From: JAHCHG01 sp041394845
GTDB taxonomy: Bacteria > Acidobacteriota > Blastocatellia > Pyrinomonadales > Pyrinomonadaceae
Length of the DNA: 64,000 nt
NCBI GenBank assembly: GCA_041394845.1
Contig: JAWKHL010000002.1
Coordinates: forward strand, 186,001-250,000
Direction of reading: 5' to 3'
Part shown: piece by piece, positions 1 to 8,507 of the stretch
Numbering within the stretch: the stretch's first letter is position 1
Layout: the number at the start of each line of letters is the position of its first letter
Made by a program: the position numbers and the translations under genes
The notes under the pieces: model-generated
What the model was told of the DNA's origin: nothing
What the model saw: only the letters and a program-made list of their open reading frames with translations
Database searches by the model: none

Positions 1-1
1 T

Positions 2-1375
2 ACCTTCGGCCAGCGGCGCCGGACGGCCATTTCTTCGGTTGAAAACTGGGAAGCCCTCAGGGAAAAGGCCCGTTCGATAAAGGATAAAACGCTTCTTTCG
101 CTCGACAAATATCTCGAACAGTTCACCGAAAAAGCCGAAAAAGCCGGGGCACAAATCCATTGGGCCATCGACGGGGGCGAGGCCTGCCACATCGTTTCAG
201 AACTGATCAAGGAGCGCCATGCGACCCGGGTTGTCAAATCCAAAAGCATGGTCACCGAAGAGATCCACTTAAATAATGCGCTCGAAAAAGGCGGGATCGA
301 TCCGGTCGAAACCGATCTCGGCGAATGGATCATTCAACTGGCCGGGGAAACTCCTTCGCACATCGTCGTCCCGGCGATCCACAAAACCAAACGTCAGATC
401 GCCGATCTGTTCGTCGAAAAGGTCGGGATCGAACCGACCGAAGATGTCGATGTTTTGACCGGAACGGCGCGACGGTTCCTGCGCCAAAAATTCGCCGAAG
501 CGGAGATCGGCGTCAGCGGGGTGAATTTCGGCGTGGCCGAAACCGGAACCATTCTGATCCTTGAAAACGAGGGCAACATCCGTTTGACGACCGGACTCCC
601 GAAAACCCACATCGCCGTGATGGGGATCGAAAAGATAATTCCGAATTTCGCGGATCTGGACGTTTTTTTGAAGTTACTGCCGCGTTCGGGAACCGGACAA
701 AAACTGACGACCTATCAGTCATTGATCACCGGAGTCAAGCGCAAACCGTCGGATGAAGGTCCGGAAGAATTGCACATCGTTTTGCTCGACAACGGTCGCT
801 CCAGGATGCTCTCACATCCGGTTACGAGGCAGTCTCTGGCCTGCATCCGGTGCGGGGCCTGTCTGAACGCCTGTCCGGTATATCAGGCGGTCGGAGGACA
901 CGCGTACGGTTCGGTGTATCCGGGGCCGATCGGAGCCGTGATAACGCCGCAACTTGTCGGGATCGAAAAGACCAAACAACTGCCGTTCGCTTCGAGTTTG
1001 TGCGGGGCGTGCCGCGAGGTTTGTCCGGTGAAGATCGACATTCCCGCGCTTTTGCTCCACTTAAGAGCCCGGATCAACGACGGCGAGGCCGACGGGATAA
1101 AGGCGGAAAGCGGGCCGAAGGGAAAAGCGGCCGAGCGATTCGCCTTTGGAGTTTACGCTCTGGCCTGGTCAAAGGCGGGCATCTACCGGCTCGGGACAAA
1201 AACGGCCCGCCTGTTGCAGAAGTTCGTGGCGAAAGACGGAAAGATCGGCGAGATCTCGGGCCTTCTGGCGAAGATCGCTCCGCCGCTCGGCCATTGGACC
1301 GAGTTTCGCGACGCGCCGACGGTGGCGCCGAGGTCTTTCAGAGAAATTTGGGAAGAGGAATTAAAGGAAAAGTAA
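2..1375 (+). CDS. lutB: Lactate utilization iron-sulfur protein LutB (5' end outside window)
   Basis: LutB is the iron-sulfur subunit of the LutABC system, which oxidizes L-lactate to pyruvate. The frame is open from the first bases of the window, so the internal ATG at 248 is not the true start and the N-terminus is missing. An LUD domain fills the first two thirds (AETGTILILENEGN). Two ferredoxin-type cysteine clusters follow: CIRCGACLNACP at about 840-880 and CGACREVCP at about 1000-1030, each suited to a 4Fe-4S centre. LutC begins 7 bases downstream, and LutA would be expected just upstream, outside the window. The link to a rhamnose importer and RhaM suggests that the lactate comes from rhamnose breakdown. 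The family call is secure; the specific substrate is inferred from context. Confidence 0.9.
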   Translation, partial: TFGQRRRTAISSVENWEALREKARSIKDKTLLSLDKYLEQFTEKAEKAGAQIHWAIDGGEACHIVSELIKERHATRVVKSKSMVTEEIHLNNALEKGGIDPVETDLGEWIIQLAGETPSHIVVPAIHKTKRQIADLFVEKVGIEPTEDVDVLTGTARRFLRQKFAEAEIGVSGVNFGVAETGTILILENEGNIRLTTGLPKTHIAVMGIEKIIPNFADLDVFLKLLPRSGTGQKLTTYQSLITGVKRKPSDEGPEELHIVLLDNGRSRMLSHPVTRQSLACIRCGACLNACPVYQAVGGHAYGSVYPGPIGAVITPQLVGIEKTKQLPFASSLCGACREVCPVKIDIPALLLHLRARINDGEADGIKAESGPKGKAAERFAFGVYALAWSKAGIYRLGTKTARLLQKFVAKDGKIGEISGLLAKIAPPLGHWTEFRDAPTVAPRSFREIWEEELKEK

Positions 1376-1381
1376 AGGATT

Positions 1382-2065
1382 TTGAGCAAAGAGACCGACA
1401 CGGCAAAAGCTTCGATTTTATCCGCCATCCGTCAGAATCTGGCGGCCGGGGCGGCCTTTGATGAGGCGTATCTGGAACATCAACCGGAAGAGGAAAAAGA
1501 TCAATTTTCGCCGACGGTTTCGGTCGCTTCAGGCGACGAGAATTTAGTCGAAATGTTTTGCGAAAACCTCCGTTCGGTCGGCGGAATTTGCGAGACGGTT
1601 CCCGACAGGTCGCAAGCGGCAAAGGCGGTCGAAAAGATCATCGACCAGACGAAAGCGGAGAAAATGGCCGTTTCGGATTCCGAATTGATAATTGAGATCA
1701 GCGGTCAACTCAAATCGAAGGCGGAAATTTTGCGATGCGCTTCGAAGGAAAAACTGTTCGAATGCGATCTGGGGATGACTGGAGCGCAGTTGGCCGTGGC
1801 CGAAACCGGAACGCTGGTCATTGAATCCGACAGAGAGTTTAACCGCCTGACTTCTCTGGTTCCGCCGGTTCACGTTTGTCTTTTGGAAACGGGAAAGATC
1901 CGCCGGACGATGGGAGAAGCGCTGGAAATTTTGAAAAAGGATCTGAGCCGCAGCATCACTTTTATAACGGGGCCGTCGCGGACTTCGGACATCGAACTGA
2001 CGTTGGCCATCGGCGTTCACGGTCCGGCCCGGCTTTTTGTGATCTTGATCGACGAAAAAAAATGA
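1382..2065 (+). CDS. lutC: Lactate utilization protein LutC (LUD domain)
   Basis: LutC is the small LUD-domain subunit of the lactate oxidation complex. The protein has 227 residues, a usual length for the family. It carries the LUD signatures AVAETGTLVIES and, near the C-terminus, TGPSRTSDIELTLAIGVHGP. Translation appears to start at TTG 1382, preceded by an AAAGGA-type ribosome site 5-8 bases upstream; no ATG fits better. Its stop codon overlaps the ATG of the next gene (ATGA at 2062-2065), which indicates translational coupling with the sugar transporter. It lacks cysteine clusters, as LutC proteins do. Confidence 0.9.
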   Translation: MSKETDTAKASILSAIRQNLAAGAAFDEAYLEHQPEEEKDQFSPTVSVASGDENLVEMFCENLRSVGGICETVPDRSQAAKAVEKIIDQTKAEKMAVSDSELIIEISGQLKSKAEILRCASKEKLFECDLGMTGAQLAVAETGTLVIESDREFNRLTSLVPPVHVCLLETGKIRRTMGEALEILKKDLSRSITFITGPSRTSDIELTLAIGVHGPARLFVILIDEKK

Positions 2066-3582
2066 GCGTTCTCTTGGAAGCAGAAAATATAACCAAATCC
2101 TACGCCGGAGTGCAGGCATTAAGATCCGCTTCGTTCGAATTGCGCTCGGGCGAGGTTCACGCTCTGGTGGGCGAAAACGGGGCGGGTAAATCGACCTTTA
2201 TCAAGATCATGACCGGAGCGGTCGAGGCGGACGGGGGCCGTTTGGAGATCGGGGGAAAGCGGGTCGAGGAAAATTCGCCGACCTTTGCCAAATCGCTCGG
2301 CGTGGCGGCGATCTATCAGCAACCCGCGCTTTTCCCCGAATTGTCGGTGGCGGAAAACATCGCGCTCGGATTGGAAAAATCCGGCTGGTTCGGGCGGGTC
2401 AACTGGAAAAAACGGCACGCTCGGGCCGAAGAACTGCTGGCCGAGGTCGGCGCGAAGATCCGTCCGGAAACCGAGGCCGGCGAACTGACGATGCCGCAGC
2501 AACAACTGGTCGAGATCGCCCGGGCGCTCGGGGCGAATGCCAAGATATTGATCCTCGATGAGCCGACCGCATCGCTTTCCGAAGAGGACGCCAACAATCT
2601 GTTCCGGGTCATCCGCAGTTTGAAGGCGAAGGGCGTCGGGATGATCTACATTTCGCACCGGTTGGAGGAATTGCCGGAGATCGCCGACCGCGTGACGGTT
2701 CTGCGCGACGGCGAAACGATCGAAACGCGGGAAATGGCGGATGTCGACCGCGAGGAGTTGATCCGTCTGATGGTCGGGCGCGACCTTTCGCAGATCTTTC
2801 CGAAAAAGGAGGTCGAACTCGGCGAGGTCGTTCTGGAACTGAAAAATCTGGGTTATCGCAAGGCCGGGGTCAAAAACATCAATCTGACATTGCGGGCCGG
2901 AGAGATCGTCGGCATCGCCGGACTGGTCGGAGCCGGAAGAACCGAGTTTGCGCGGGTCGTTTTCGGGCTGGACGAAGCGGATACGGGCGAGATCCTGCTC
3001 AACGGAAAATCGATCCACAACACCCATCCGCGCGACGCAATCCGCAACAAGATCGCCTATTTGCCCGAAGATCGCCGCAAACACGGCGTGATTTTGGATC
3101 TGCCGGTCAGCACCAATATCACGCTCGCTTCGCTGAAAATTTTGTCGGGCAAATTCGGGCTCAATTTTGACAGGGAAAAAGAACTGGCCGCCGAATACAC
3201 CCGGCGTCTGGGCGTCAAAACACCTTCGATCCACGATTCGGTTTCGACGCTTTCGGGCGGAAACCAACAGAAAGTCGCGCTCAGCCGGTGGCTCATTACC
3301 AAGCCTTCGGTTTTGATCCTGGACGAACCGACGCAAGGCATCGACGTCGGCGCAAAATCGGAGATCCACGCTCTGATGACCGAACTGGCCGGACAGGGCG
3401 TGGCCATTCTGATGATCTCATCGGAATTGCCGGAAATCCTCGGGATGAGCGATCGGATCGCCGTCATGCACGGCGGAACGATCGTCAGGATTCTGGGTCG
3501 AAAAGAAGCGACGCAGGCCGATGTTTTGGCTTTGGCTTTGGGACATACGAACGGAGGCGAGGCCAACGGAGCGCACGGGTGA
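2062..3582 (+). CDS. rhaT: Sugar ABC transporter ATP-binding protein, RbsA/RhaT type
   Basis: This is the double-cassette ATPase of a CUT2-class monosaccharide importer on the inner face of the membrane (506 residues). The first cassette has Walker A GENGAGKS, a signature-like stretch MPQQQLVEIARAL and Walker B ILILDEPTASL. The second has the degenerate Walker A GLVGAGRTEF, signature LSGGNQQKVALSRW and Walker B LILDEPTQGIDVG, the usual RbsA-family asymmetry. The start at ATG 2062 overlaps the lutC stop; a longer upstream reading of the frame lies inside lutC and is unlikely. The family is certain. Rhamnose as substrate is inferred from rhaM, the rhamnosidase and lutBC in the same operon; the symbol follows that inference. 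Confidence 0.9.
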   Translation: MSVLLEAENITKSYAGVQALRSASFELRSGEVHALVGENGAGKSTFIKIMTGAVEADGGRLEIGGKRVEENSPTFAKSLGVAAIYQQPALFPELSVAENIALGLEKSGWFGRVNWKKRHARAEELLAEVGAKIRPETEAGELTMPQQQLVEIARALGANAKILILDEPTASLSEEDANNLFRVIRSLKAKGVGMIYISHRLEELPEIADRVTVLRDGETIETREMADVDREELIRLMVGRDLSQIFPKKEVELGEVVLELKNLGYRKAGVKNINLTLRAGEIVGIAGLVGAGRTEFARVVFGLDEADTGEILLNGKSIHNTHPRDAIRNKIAYLPEDRRKHGVILDLPVSTNITLASLKILSGKFGLNFDREKELAAEYTRRLGVKTPSIHDSVSTLSGGNQQKVALSRWLITKPSVLILDEPTQGIDVGAKSEIHALMTELAGQGVAILMISSELPEILGMSDRIAVMHGGTIVRILGRKEATQADVLALALGHTNGGEANGAHG

Positions 3583-3655
3583 GAATGCGCAGATCGGATC
3601 GAAAACGGACGGATCGCCCGCTTTCGGCGGAGATCGTTGGCGGAAAAAATATCGA

Positions 3656-4621
3656 ATGAACTTCAATCGCTACAAAAGAGAGCTTTCAGCGGCCATCGCC
3701 TATCTGGCTTTGCTTCTGGCGGTCGGTGTGGCCGCGCCGGCGTTTTTCGGCGCGGGAAATCTGAGCGATCTGATAGTCAACAACGCGCCGTTTCTGCTTA
3801 TCGCGGTCGGCATGACCTTGGTGATCTTATGCGGCGAGATCGATATTTCCGTCGGGTCGCAGTTTGCCGTGGCGAGCGTGGCGGCCGGATTTTTGGCCAA
3901 AACCGGAATGCCCGTTCCCTTGCTTTTCGGCTGCCTGATCCTGATCGGCGGGGCGATGGGAGCGATCAACGGCGTGCTGGTCGGCTGGTTCAAACTGCCT
4001 TCGATCATCGTCACTTTGGGAATGCTGGTGGCCTGGCGCGACTGGCTTCGATGGACGACCGAGGGCGCCTGGGTGCAGGATCTGCCCGCCAATTTTCAAT
4101 GGTTCGGACTCGGGCAGACCGGGGGACAGATTCTGATCGTGGCGATTGCTCTGGCGATCTTCACCGGTTTCGCCTGGATTTTGCGGAATCTGAATCTCGG
4201 CCGGGCGATCTACGCCGTCGGCTCCGACGCGGAAGCGGCCCGGCTCGCCGGAATCGAGCCGAAGAAGGTGGTTTTCGGTACTTTCGTCGTGATGGGCGCA
4301 TTGGTCGGTCTGGCCGCACTGCTCAACGCCGTCCGGTTCACCTCCATTCCGAGCAACGTCGGCGTCGGTTTTGAGCTGAAAGCGGTGGCGGCGGTGGTCG
4401 TCGGCGGGACGGCCATTACGGGCGGACGCGGGACTCTGATCGGGACTTTGATCGGCGTTGCTCTTTTGGGAACGATCGGAACGGCGCTGACCTTTCTGGG
4501 GATCAATCCGTTCTGGGAAAAGGCGATTCAAGGGCTGATAATCCTGGCCGCCCTTGCCAGCGACATTTTTCTGGCGCGTCTTGGGAAAAAACAGTTTGCC
4601 GGGCCGAAAAGCCAGAAGTAA
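3656..4621 (+). CDS. rhaP: Sugar ABC transporter permease, RbsC/RhaP type
   Basis: This is an integral membrane permease of a CUT2 sugar importer (321 residues). It is made almost entirely of hydrophobic helices. Family motifs are visible: GEIDISVGSQFAVASV in the first third and GGTAITGGRGTLIGTLIGV near the C-terminus, which is the loop that contacts the ATPase. The start at ATG 3656 (MNFNRYKREL) gives a short cytoplasmic N-terminus before the first helix. It lies 73 bases after the ATPase gene and 43 bases before the fused permease gene, in one operon. It would pair with that second permease to form the channel. Rhamnose specificity is inferred from neighbours. Confidence 0.88.
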   Translation: MNFNRYKRELSAAIAYLALLLAVGVAAPAFFGAGNLSDLIVNNAPFLLIAVGMTLVILCGEIDISVGSQFAVASVAAGFLAKTGMPVPLLFGCLILIGGAMGAINGVLVGWFKLPSIIVTLGMLVAWRDWLRWTTEGAWVQDLPANFQWFGLGQTGGQILIVAIALAIFTGFAWILRNLNLGRAIYAVGSDAEAARLAGIEPKKVVFGTFVVMGALVGLAALLNAVRFTSIPSNVGVGFELKAVAAVVVGGTAITGGRGTLIGTLIGVALLGTIGTALTFLGINPFWEKAIQGLIILAALASDIFLARLGKKQFAGPKSQK

Positions 4622-4664
4622 AAAGGCGAAGGACAAAAGCAGAAAAGAAACTATTTCGGGAAAT

Positions 4665-6794
4665 ATGGAAGAAACGATTCGACAGACAAATCTGCAAACC
4701 GAGCAATCGCTTCGGGCGCGGCTTTTCCCCAACAATGAGTGGGTTTTGCTGGTCGTTTTGCTGGTCGAATGCATTTTGTTCAGTCTGACGGGAAACAATT
4801 TTCTGACGGCCGGAAACGGTTTCGAGATCACCCGCCTGGCGGTCGAAATAGGACTTCTGGCGCTGGCGATGACGCCGATCATCATCACCGGAGGAATTGA
4901 TCTGTCGGTCGGTTCGATGATGGGGTTGTCAGCGGTGGTTCTCGGGGCTTTGTGGCGCGACGCGCATCTGCCTTTGCCGCTGGCGACAGTTTTGACGTTA
5001 ATCGTCGGAACTTTGGGCGGCGGGCTCAATGCATTGATGATCACGAGATTCAGGTTTCCTCCGCTGATCGTCACCTTGGGAACGTTTTCGCTGTTTCGCG
5101 GGATGGCCGAAGGATTGACGCGCGGGATCGAAAATTACTCGGGCTTTCCGCCGGAATTTTTATTTCTCGGGCAAGGCTACGTTTTCGGGGTCGTTCCCAC
5201 CCAATTTTTTATTCTGATCGTGGCCACTCTCGGGATTTACTGGATGCTTCAGCGGACGGCTTACGGCCGCAGTCTTTACGCCATCGGATTTTCGCCCGAA
5301 GGCGCGCGGCACGCCGGCATCAAGGTCCGCCGCAGTTTGAACATCATCTACATTCTGTCCGGATTTATTTCGAGTCTGGCGGCGGTCATTTACGTCGCCC
5401 ATCTCGGGCAGGCCAAATCCGACGCCGGAACCAGTTACGAATTGATGGCGATAACGGCAGTTGTTCTCGGCGGCGCGTCGATCTTCGGCGGACGCGGGAC
5501 GATCCTCGGGACGATCCTCGGACTTTTCGCCATCGTCGTTTTGCAGAACGGTCTGCGTCTGAGCGGTCAACCGTCGGAGTTGGCCGGAATTTTAACGGGC
5601 GTTTTGCTGGTGGCCACGATTCTGGTCGACAGGATCTGGAGCCACGGTCTGGGCGGACAGTTTTGGCGGGGCCGAAAAAGTTTTTCGGCCGAAAGATTCA
5701 ACGATTTGGAGGAAGAAGAAGTGAGAAATTCACAGGTTGCGATTCTCAGCGCGGTGATTCTGGTCGCCGCTCTAATCGTCGCGGGAACGAATTGGATGCT
5801 GGTCAGATCGATCAGGGAAAATAACGCCGGATCGAATCAGACGTCGAAAGCCGCGCAGGATGGGAAGGACGCCGCGATGCCGAACGGGCAAAAAGCCGTC
5901 ATCGCGATGATGCCGAAAGCCAAGGGCGATCCGTATTTTATCTCCTGCAAAAAAGGAGCGGATGAGGCGGCGAATGAACTTGGCGTCGAACTCCTCTGGG
6001 ACGGACCGACCGATCTCGACCCGGCCAAACAGAACGAGGTCGTCGAAGCCTGGATCACCCGCGGCGTCGATGCCATCGCGGTTTCGGTCGAAAACAAGGA
6101 GGCCATCTCGACTGTTTTGAAAAAGGCCAAAGACAAGGGTATCAAGGTCGTAACCTGGGATGCCGACTCGAACAAGGATGCCAGGGATTTTCTGATCAAT
6201 CAGGCCACACCGCAGGGAATCGGCGAAACCCTGACCGATGAGGCGGCCCGGATCATGGACGGCAAGGGCGAATTTGCCATCGTTACGGCCAGTTTGAGCG
6301 CGGCCAATCAAAACGAATGGATCAAATTCATCAAGGAGCGTCTGGCGGAAAAATATCCCGAGATGAAACTGGTCGCCATTCAGCCTTCGGACGGCGACCG
6401 CGACCGGGCGTTTTCGGAAACGCAGAATATCCTGAAAGTCTATCCGCAGGTCAAGGTCGTGATGGGGATCGCGGCTCCGGCCGTTCCGGGAATCGCCGAA
6501 GCGGTCAAACAATCGGGCAGAACGGACGTCAAGGTAACGGGGCTTTCACTTCCCAATATGTGCAAGCCGTATATCAAGGACGGGACGGTTGACAGCATCG
6601 TTTTGTGGAACACGGTGGATTTGGGGTATCTGACCGTTTACGCATCGAACGCGCTGGTGAGGGGAAAGTTAAAGGCCGGCGACACGGAGATCGAGGCCGG
6701 AAGGCTGGGCGAGATCGAGGTCAGCGGAGACGAGGTCAGGCTGGGCAAACCGTTTATCTTCAACAAGGAAAACGTGGATAATTTTGATTTCTAA
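4665..6794 (+). CDS. Fused sugar ABC permease and substrate-binding protein (RhaQ-RhaS type)
   Basis: This reading frame of 709 residues joins two parts that are normally separate genes. Residues about 20-330 form a CUT2 permease, with GGIDLSVGSMMGLSAV and GGASIFGGRGTILGTILG. A short charged linker and an extra transmembrane helix at about 358-378 (VAILSAVILVAALIVAG) lead into a periplasmic sugar-binding domain at about 408-704 of the type I fold. The helix would tether the binding protein to the membrane. A strong ribosome site and GTG codon lie inside the frame at residue 353, so a separate anchored binding protein may also be made. No stop or frameshift separates the halves. The start is taken at ATG 4665; the frame also runs upstream into the previous gene. 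Confidence 0.85.
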   Translation: MEETIRQTNLQTEQSLRARLFPNNEWVLLVVLLVECILFSLTGNNFLTAGNGFEITRLAVEIGLLALAMTPIIITGGIDLSVGSMMGLSAVVLGALWRDAHLPLPLATVLTLIVGTLGGGLNALMITRFRFPPLIVTLGTFSLFRGMAEGLTRGIENYSGFPPEFLFLGQGYVFGVVPTQFFILIVATLGIYWMLQRTAYGRSLYAIGFSPEGARHAGIKVRRSLNIIYILSGFISSLAAVIYVAHLGQAKSDAGTSYELMAITAVVLGGASIFGGRGTILGTILGLFAIVVLQNGLRLSGQPSELAGILTGVLLVATILVDRIWSHGLGGQFWRGRKSFSAERFNDLEEEEVRNSQVAILSAVILVAALIVAGTNWMLVRSIRENNAGSNQTSKAAQDGKDAAMPNGQKAVIAMMPKAKGDPYFISCKKGADEAANELGVELLWDGPTDLDPAKQNEVVEAWITRGVDAIAVSVENKEAISTVLKKAKDKGIKVVTWDADSNKDARDFLINQATPQGIGETLTDEAARIMDGKGEFAIVTASLSAANQNEWIKFIKERLAEKYPEMKLVAIQPSDGDRDRAFSETQNILKVYPQVKVVMGIAAPAVPGIAEAVKQSGRTDVKVTGLSLPNMCKPYIKDGTVDSIVLWNTVDLGYLTVYASNALVRGKLKAGDTEIEAGRLGEIEVSGDEVRLGKPFIFNKENVDNFDF
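5708..5723 (+). promoter_or_regulatory. Internal ribosome-binding site and GTG inside the permease-binding protein fusion
   Basis: GGAGG at 5708-5712 is followed 8 bases later by GTG at 5721, in frame with the fusion. Starting here would give a protein of about 357 residues beginning MRNSQVAILS with a membrane anchor and the sugar-binding domain. This is seen in sequence; its use is inferred. Confidence 0.45.
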
Positions 6795-6843
6795 GCAAAT
6801 GTGAAAGCTGTTCGCACAGGGAAATCCATCGAGGAAAAGCTGA

Positions 6844-8505
6844 ATGAAAATGGAAAGACGCGAATTTTTGAAAACTTCTTTGCTGGCTGCGGCGGCGGCC
6901 GCCATTGCTCCGAGGTCCGCTTTTTCGCAAGGAGCGGAATCAAAGGTCGAGATTTTGATCAATGAGCCGATCGGGACCATTAACAAAGACCTTTACGGTC
7001 ATTTCGTCGAACATCTCGGAGGGGTCGTTTACGACGGGATCTGGGTCGGCGAAAAATCGAAGATCCCCAATTACAACGGCATCCGCAAGGAACTGGTCGA
7101 TAGTCTGAAAAAGCTCAATCCGGGCGTCATCCGTTATCCGGGCGGTTGTTTCGCCGATCAGTACGACTGGCGCGACGGCGTCGGACCGCGCGACAAACGC
7201 CCGACCAGGGTCAATTTCTGGGCCGATACCCGTTATAAAACGACCAAGGCCTACGAGGATCTGGAGGGCGGTCCGCAAAAATACGAGAACAATCATTTCG
7301 GCACCGATGAATTCGTCTCATTCTGCAAGATGGTCGGCGCCGAACCGTATCTGGCGGCCAACCTCCGTTCGCGCGACGTCCGGGTTTTTCTGGAATGGCT
7401 CGAATACTGCAACGCGCCGGCCGACCTGACGACCTGGTCAACCGAAAGGGCAAAAAACGGTTTTCGCGAGCCGCACAAGGTCAGCTTCTGGGGGATCGGC
7501 AACGAATCGTGGGGATGCGGCGGCGATTTTCTGCCCGAGGAATACGCGGTCGAGTTTCGCAAATTCACGGCCTGGCTGCCGACCTACGGCGTTCCCCTGA
7601 AGCTGATCGGTTCGGGTCCGAACGGCGGCGATGTCGGATGGACGCGGCGGTTTTTCCAAAAACTGGCCGAGAAAGGTCAGAGGCAGATCAACAAACTTTA
7701 CGGTTGGGGACTGCATTATTACAGCGGCACGACCGGACAGCAGGTGGCCAACGAATACACCGAAAACGAATGGTACGATCTGCTTGAGCGTTCGGACCGG
7801 ATGCAGACCTTGATCGAAGATCACTGGCAGATCATGGGCGAACACGACCGGGAACATCGCATCAAACTGATCGTCGATGAATGGGGCGCGTGGCACAAAC
7901 AGGATTCGGACGTTCCGGCCGGTTATCTGTACGCTTACGCCGGGACTTTGCGCGATGCGCTCATTTCGGGCATCAACTTGGACACTTTCCAGCGCCACGC
8001 CGACAAGGTGGCGATGGCCAATCCGGCTCAACTGGTCAACACCATCCATTCACTTTTCCACACTTACGAAGACAAATTTCTGATGACGCCGAATTATCAC
8101 GTTTTCGAGATGTATATGCCGCATATGAACGCCACTTCGGTGAGAACGGAATTCATCTCGCCGCGCGTTTCATTTTCGAGATTCGACAGCCAGCGCAAAG
8201 AGATTCCGGCGAGTTTCTGGGGTTTGAACGGTTCTGCTTCCGTCAGCGGCAGGATCGTCACCTTAACGGCCGTCAACCCGGACGCCCGCAGCGCCCGCGA
8301 GACCGAGATCAACATCAACGGTGCGCGGATAGTTTCGGCCTCGGCCAGAGTTTTGTCCGACAAGGACATTCACGCCCGCAACAGTTTCGAAAATCCGAAC
8401 GCGCTGGTGCCGAAAAACGAAAACGTATCGGTCGGCGCTGGCGGGCGGCTGGTTTACAAATTCGCGCCCGCTTCCGTGACGCGTTTGACGATCGCCATCG
8501 CCTGA
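6844..8505 (+). CDS. GH51 alpha-L-arabinofuranosidase, exported
   Basis: This enzyme should remove terminal arabinofuranose from arabinan or arabinogalactan side chains (553 residues). The N-terminus is a Tat-type signal, with RREFLK followed by an alanine-rich stretch and a likely cut after AFSQ. The catalytic (beta/alpha)8 domain has the GH51 acid/base glutamate in GIGNESWGCGG (about E221) and the nucleophile in LIVDEWGAWH (about E346). A C-terminal beta domain follows. The first ATG (6844) is used; a second lies two codons later. It is 49 bases after the transporter fusion and 2 bases before the GH105 gene, so it is in the same operon. Release of arabinose side chains from rhamnogalacturonan I fits the context. 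Confidence 0.88.
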   Translation: MKMERREFLKTSLLAAAAAAIAPRSAFSQGAESKVEILINEPIGTINKDLYGHFVEHLGGVVYDGIWVGEKSKIPNYNGIRKELVDSLKKLNPGVIRYPGGCFADQYDWRDGVGPRDKRPTRVNFWADTRYKTTKAYEDLEGGPQKYENNHFGTDEFVSFCKMVGAEPYLAANLRSRDVRVFLEWLEYCNAPADLTTWSTERAKNGFREPHKVSFWGIGNESWGCGGDFLPEEYAVEFRKFTAWLPTYGVPLKLIGSGPNGGDVGWTRRFFQKLAEKGQRQINKLYGWGLHYYSGTTGQQVANEYTENEWYDLLERSDRMQTLIEDHWQIMGEHDREHRIKLIVDEWGAWHKQDSDVPAGYLYAYAGTLRDALISGINLDTFQRHADKVAMANPAQLVNTIHSLFHTYEDKFLMTPNYHVFEMYMPHMNATSVRTEFISPRVSFSRFDSQRKEIPASFWGLNGSASVSGRIVTLTAVNPDARSARETEININGARIVSASARVLSDKDIHARNSFENPNALVPKNENVSVGAGGRLVYKFAPASVTRLTIAIA

Positions 8506-8507
8506 TT

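Noticed and set aside
1876..2061. Longer start for the sugar ABC ATPase
   Set aside because: It would overlap lutC by about 190 bases and adds non-conserved residues; ATG 2062 fits the family N-terminus.
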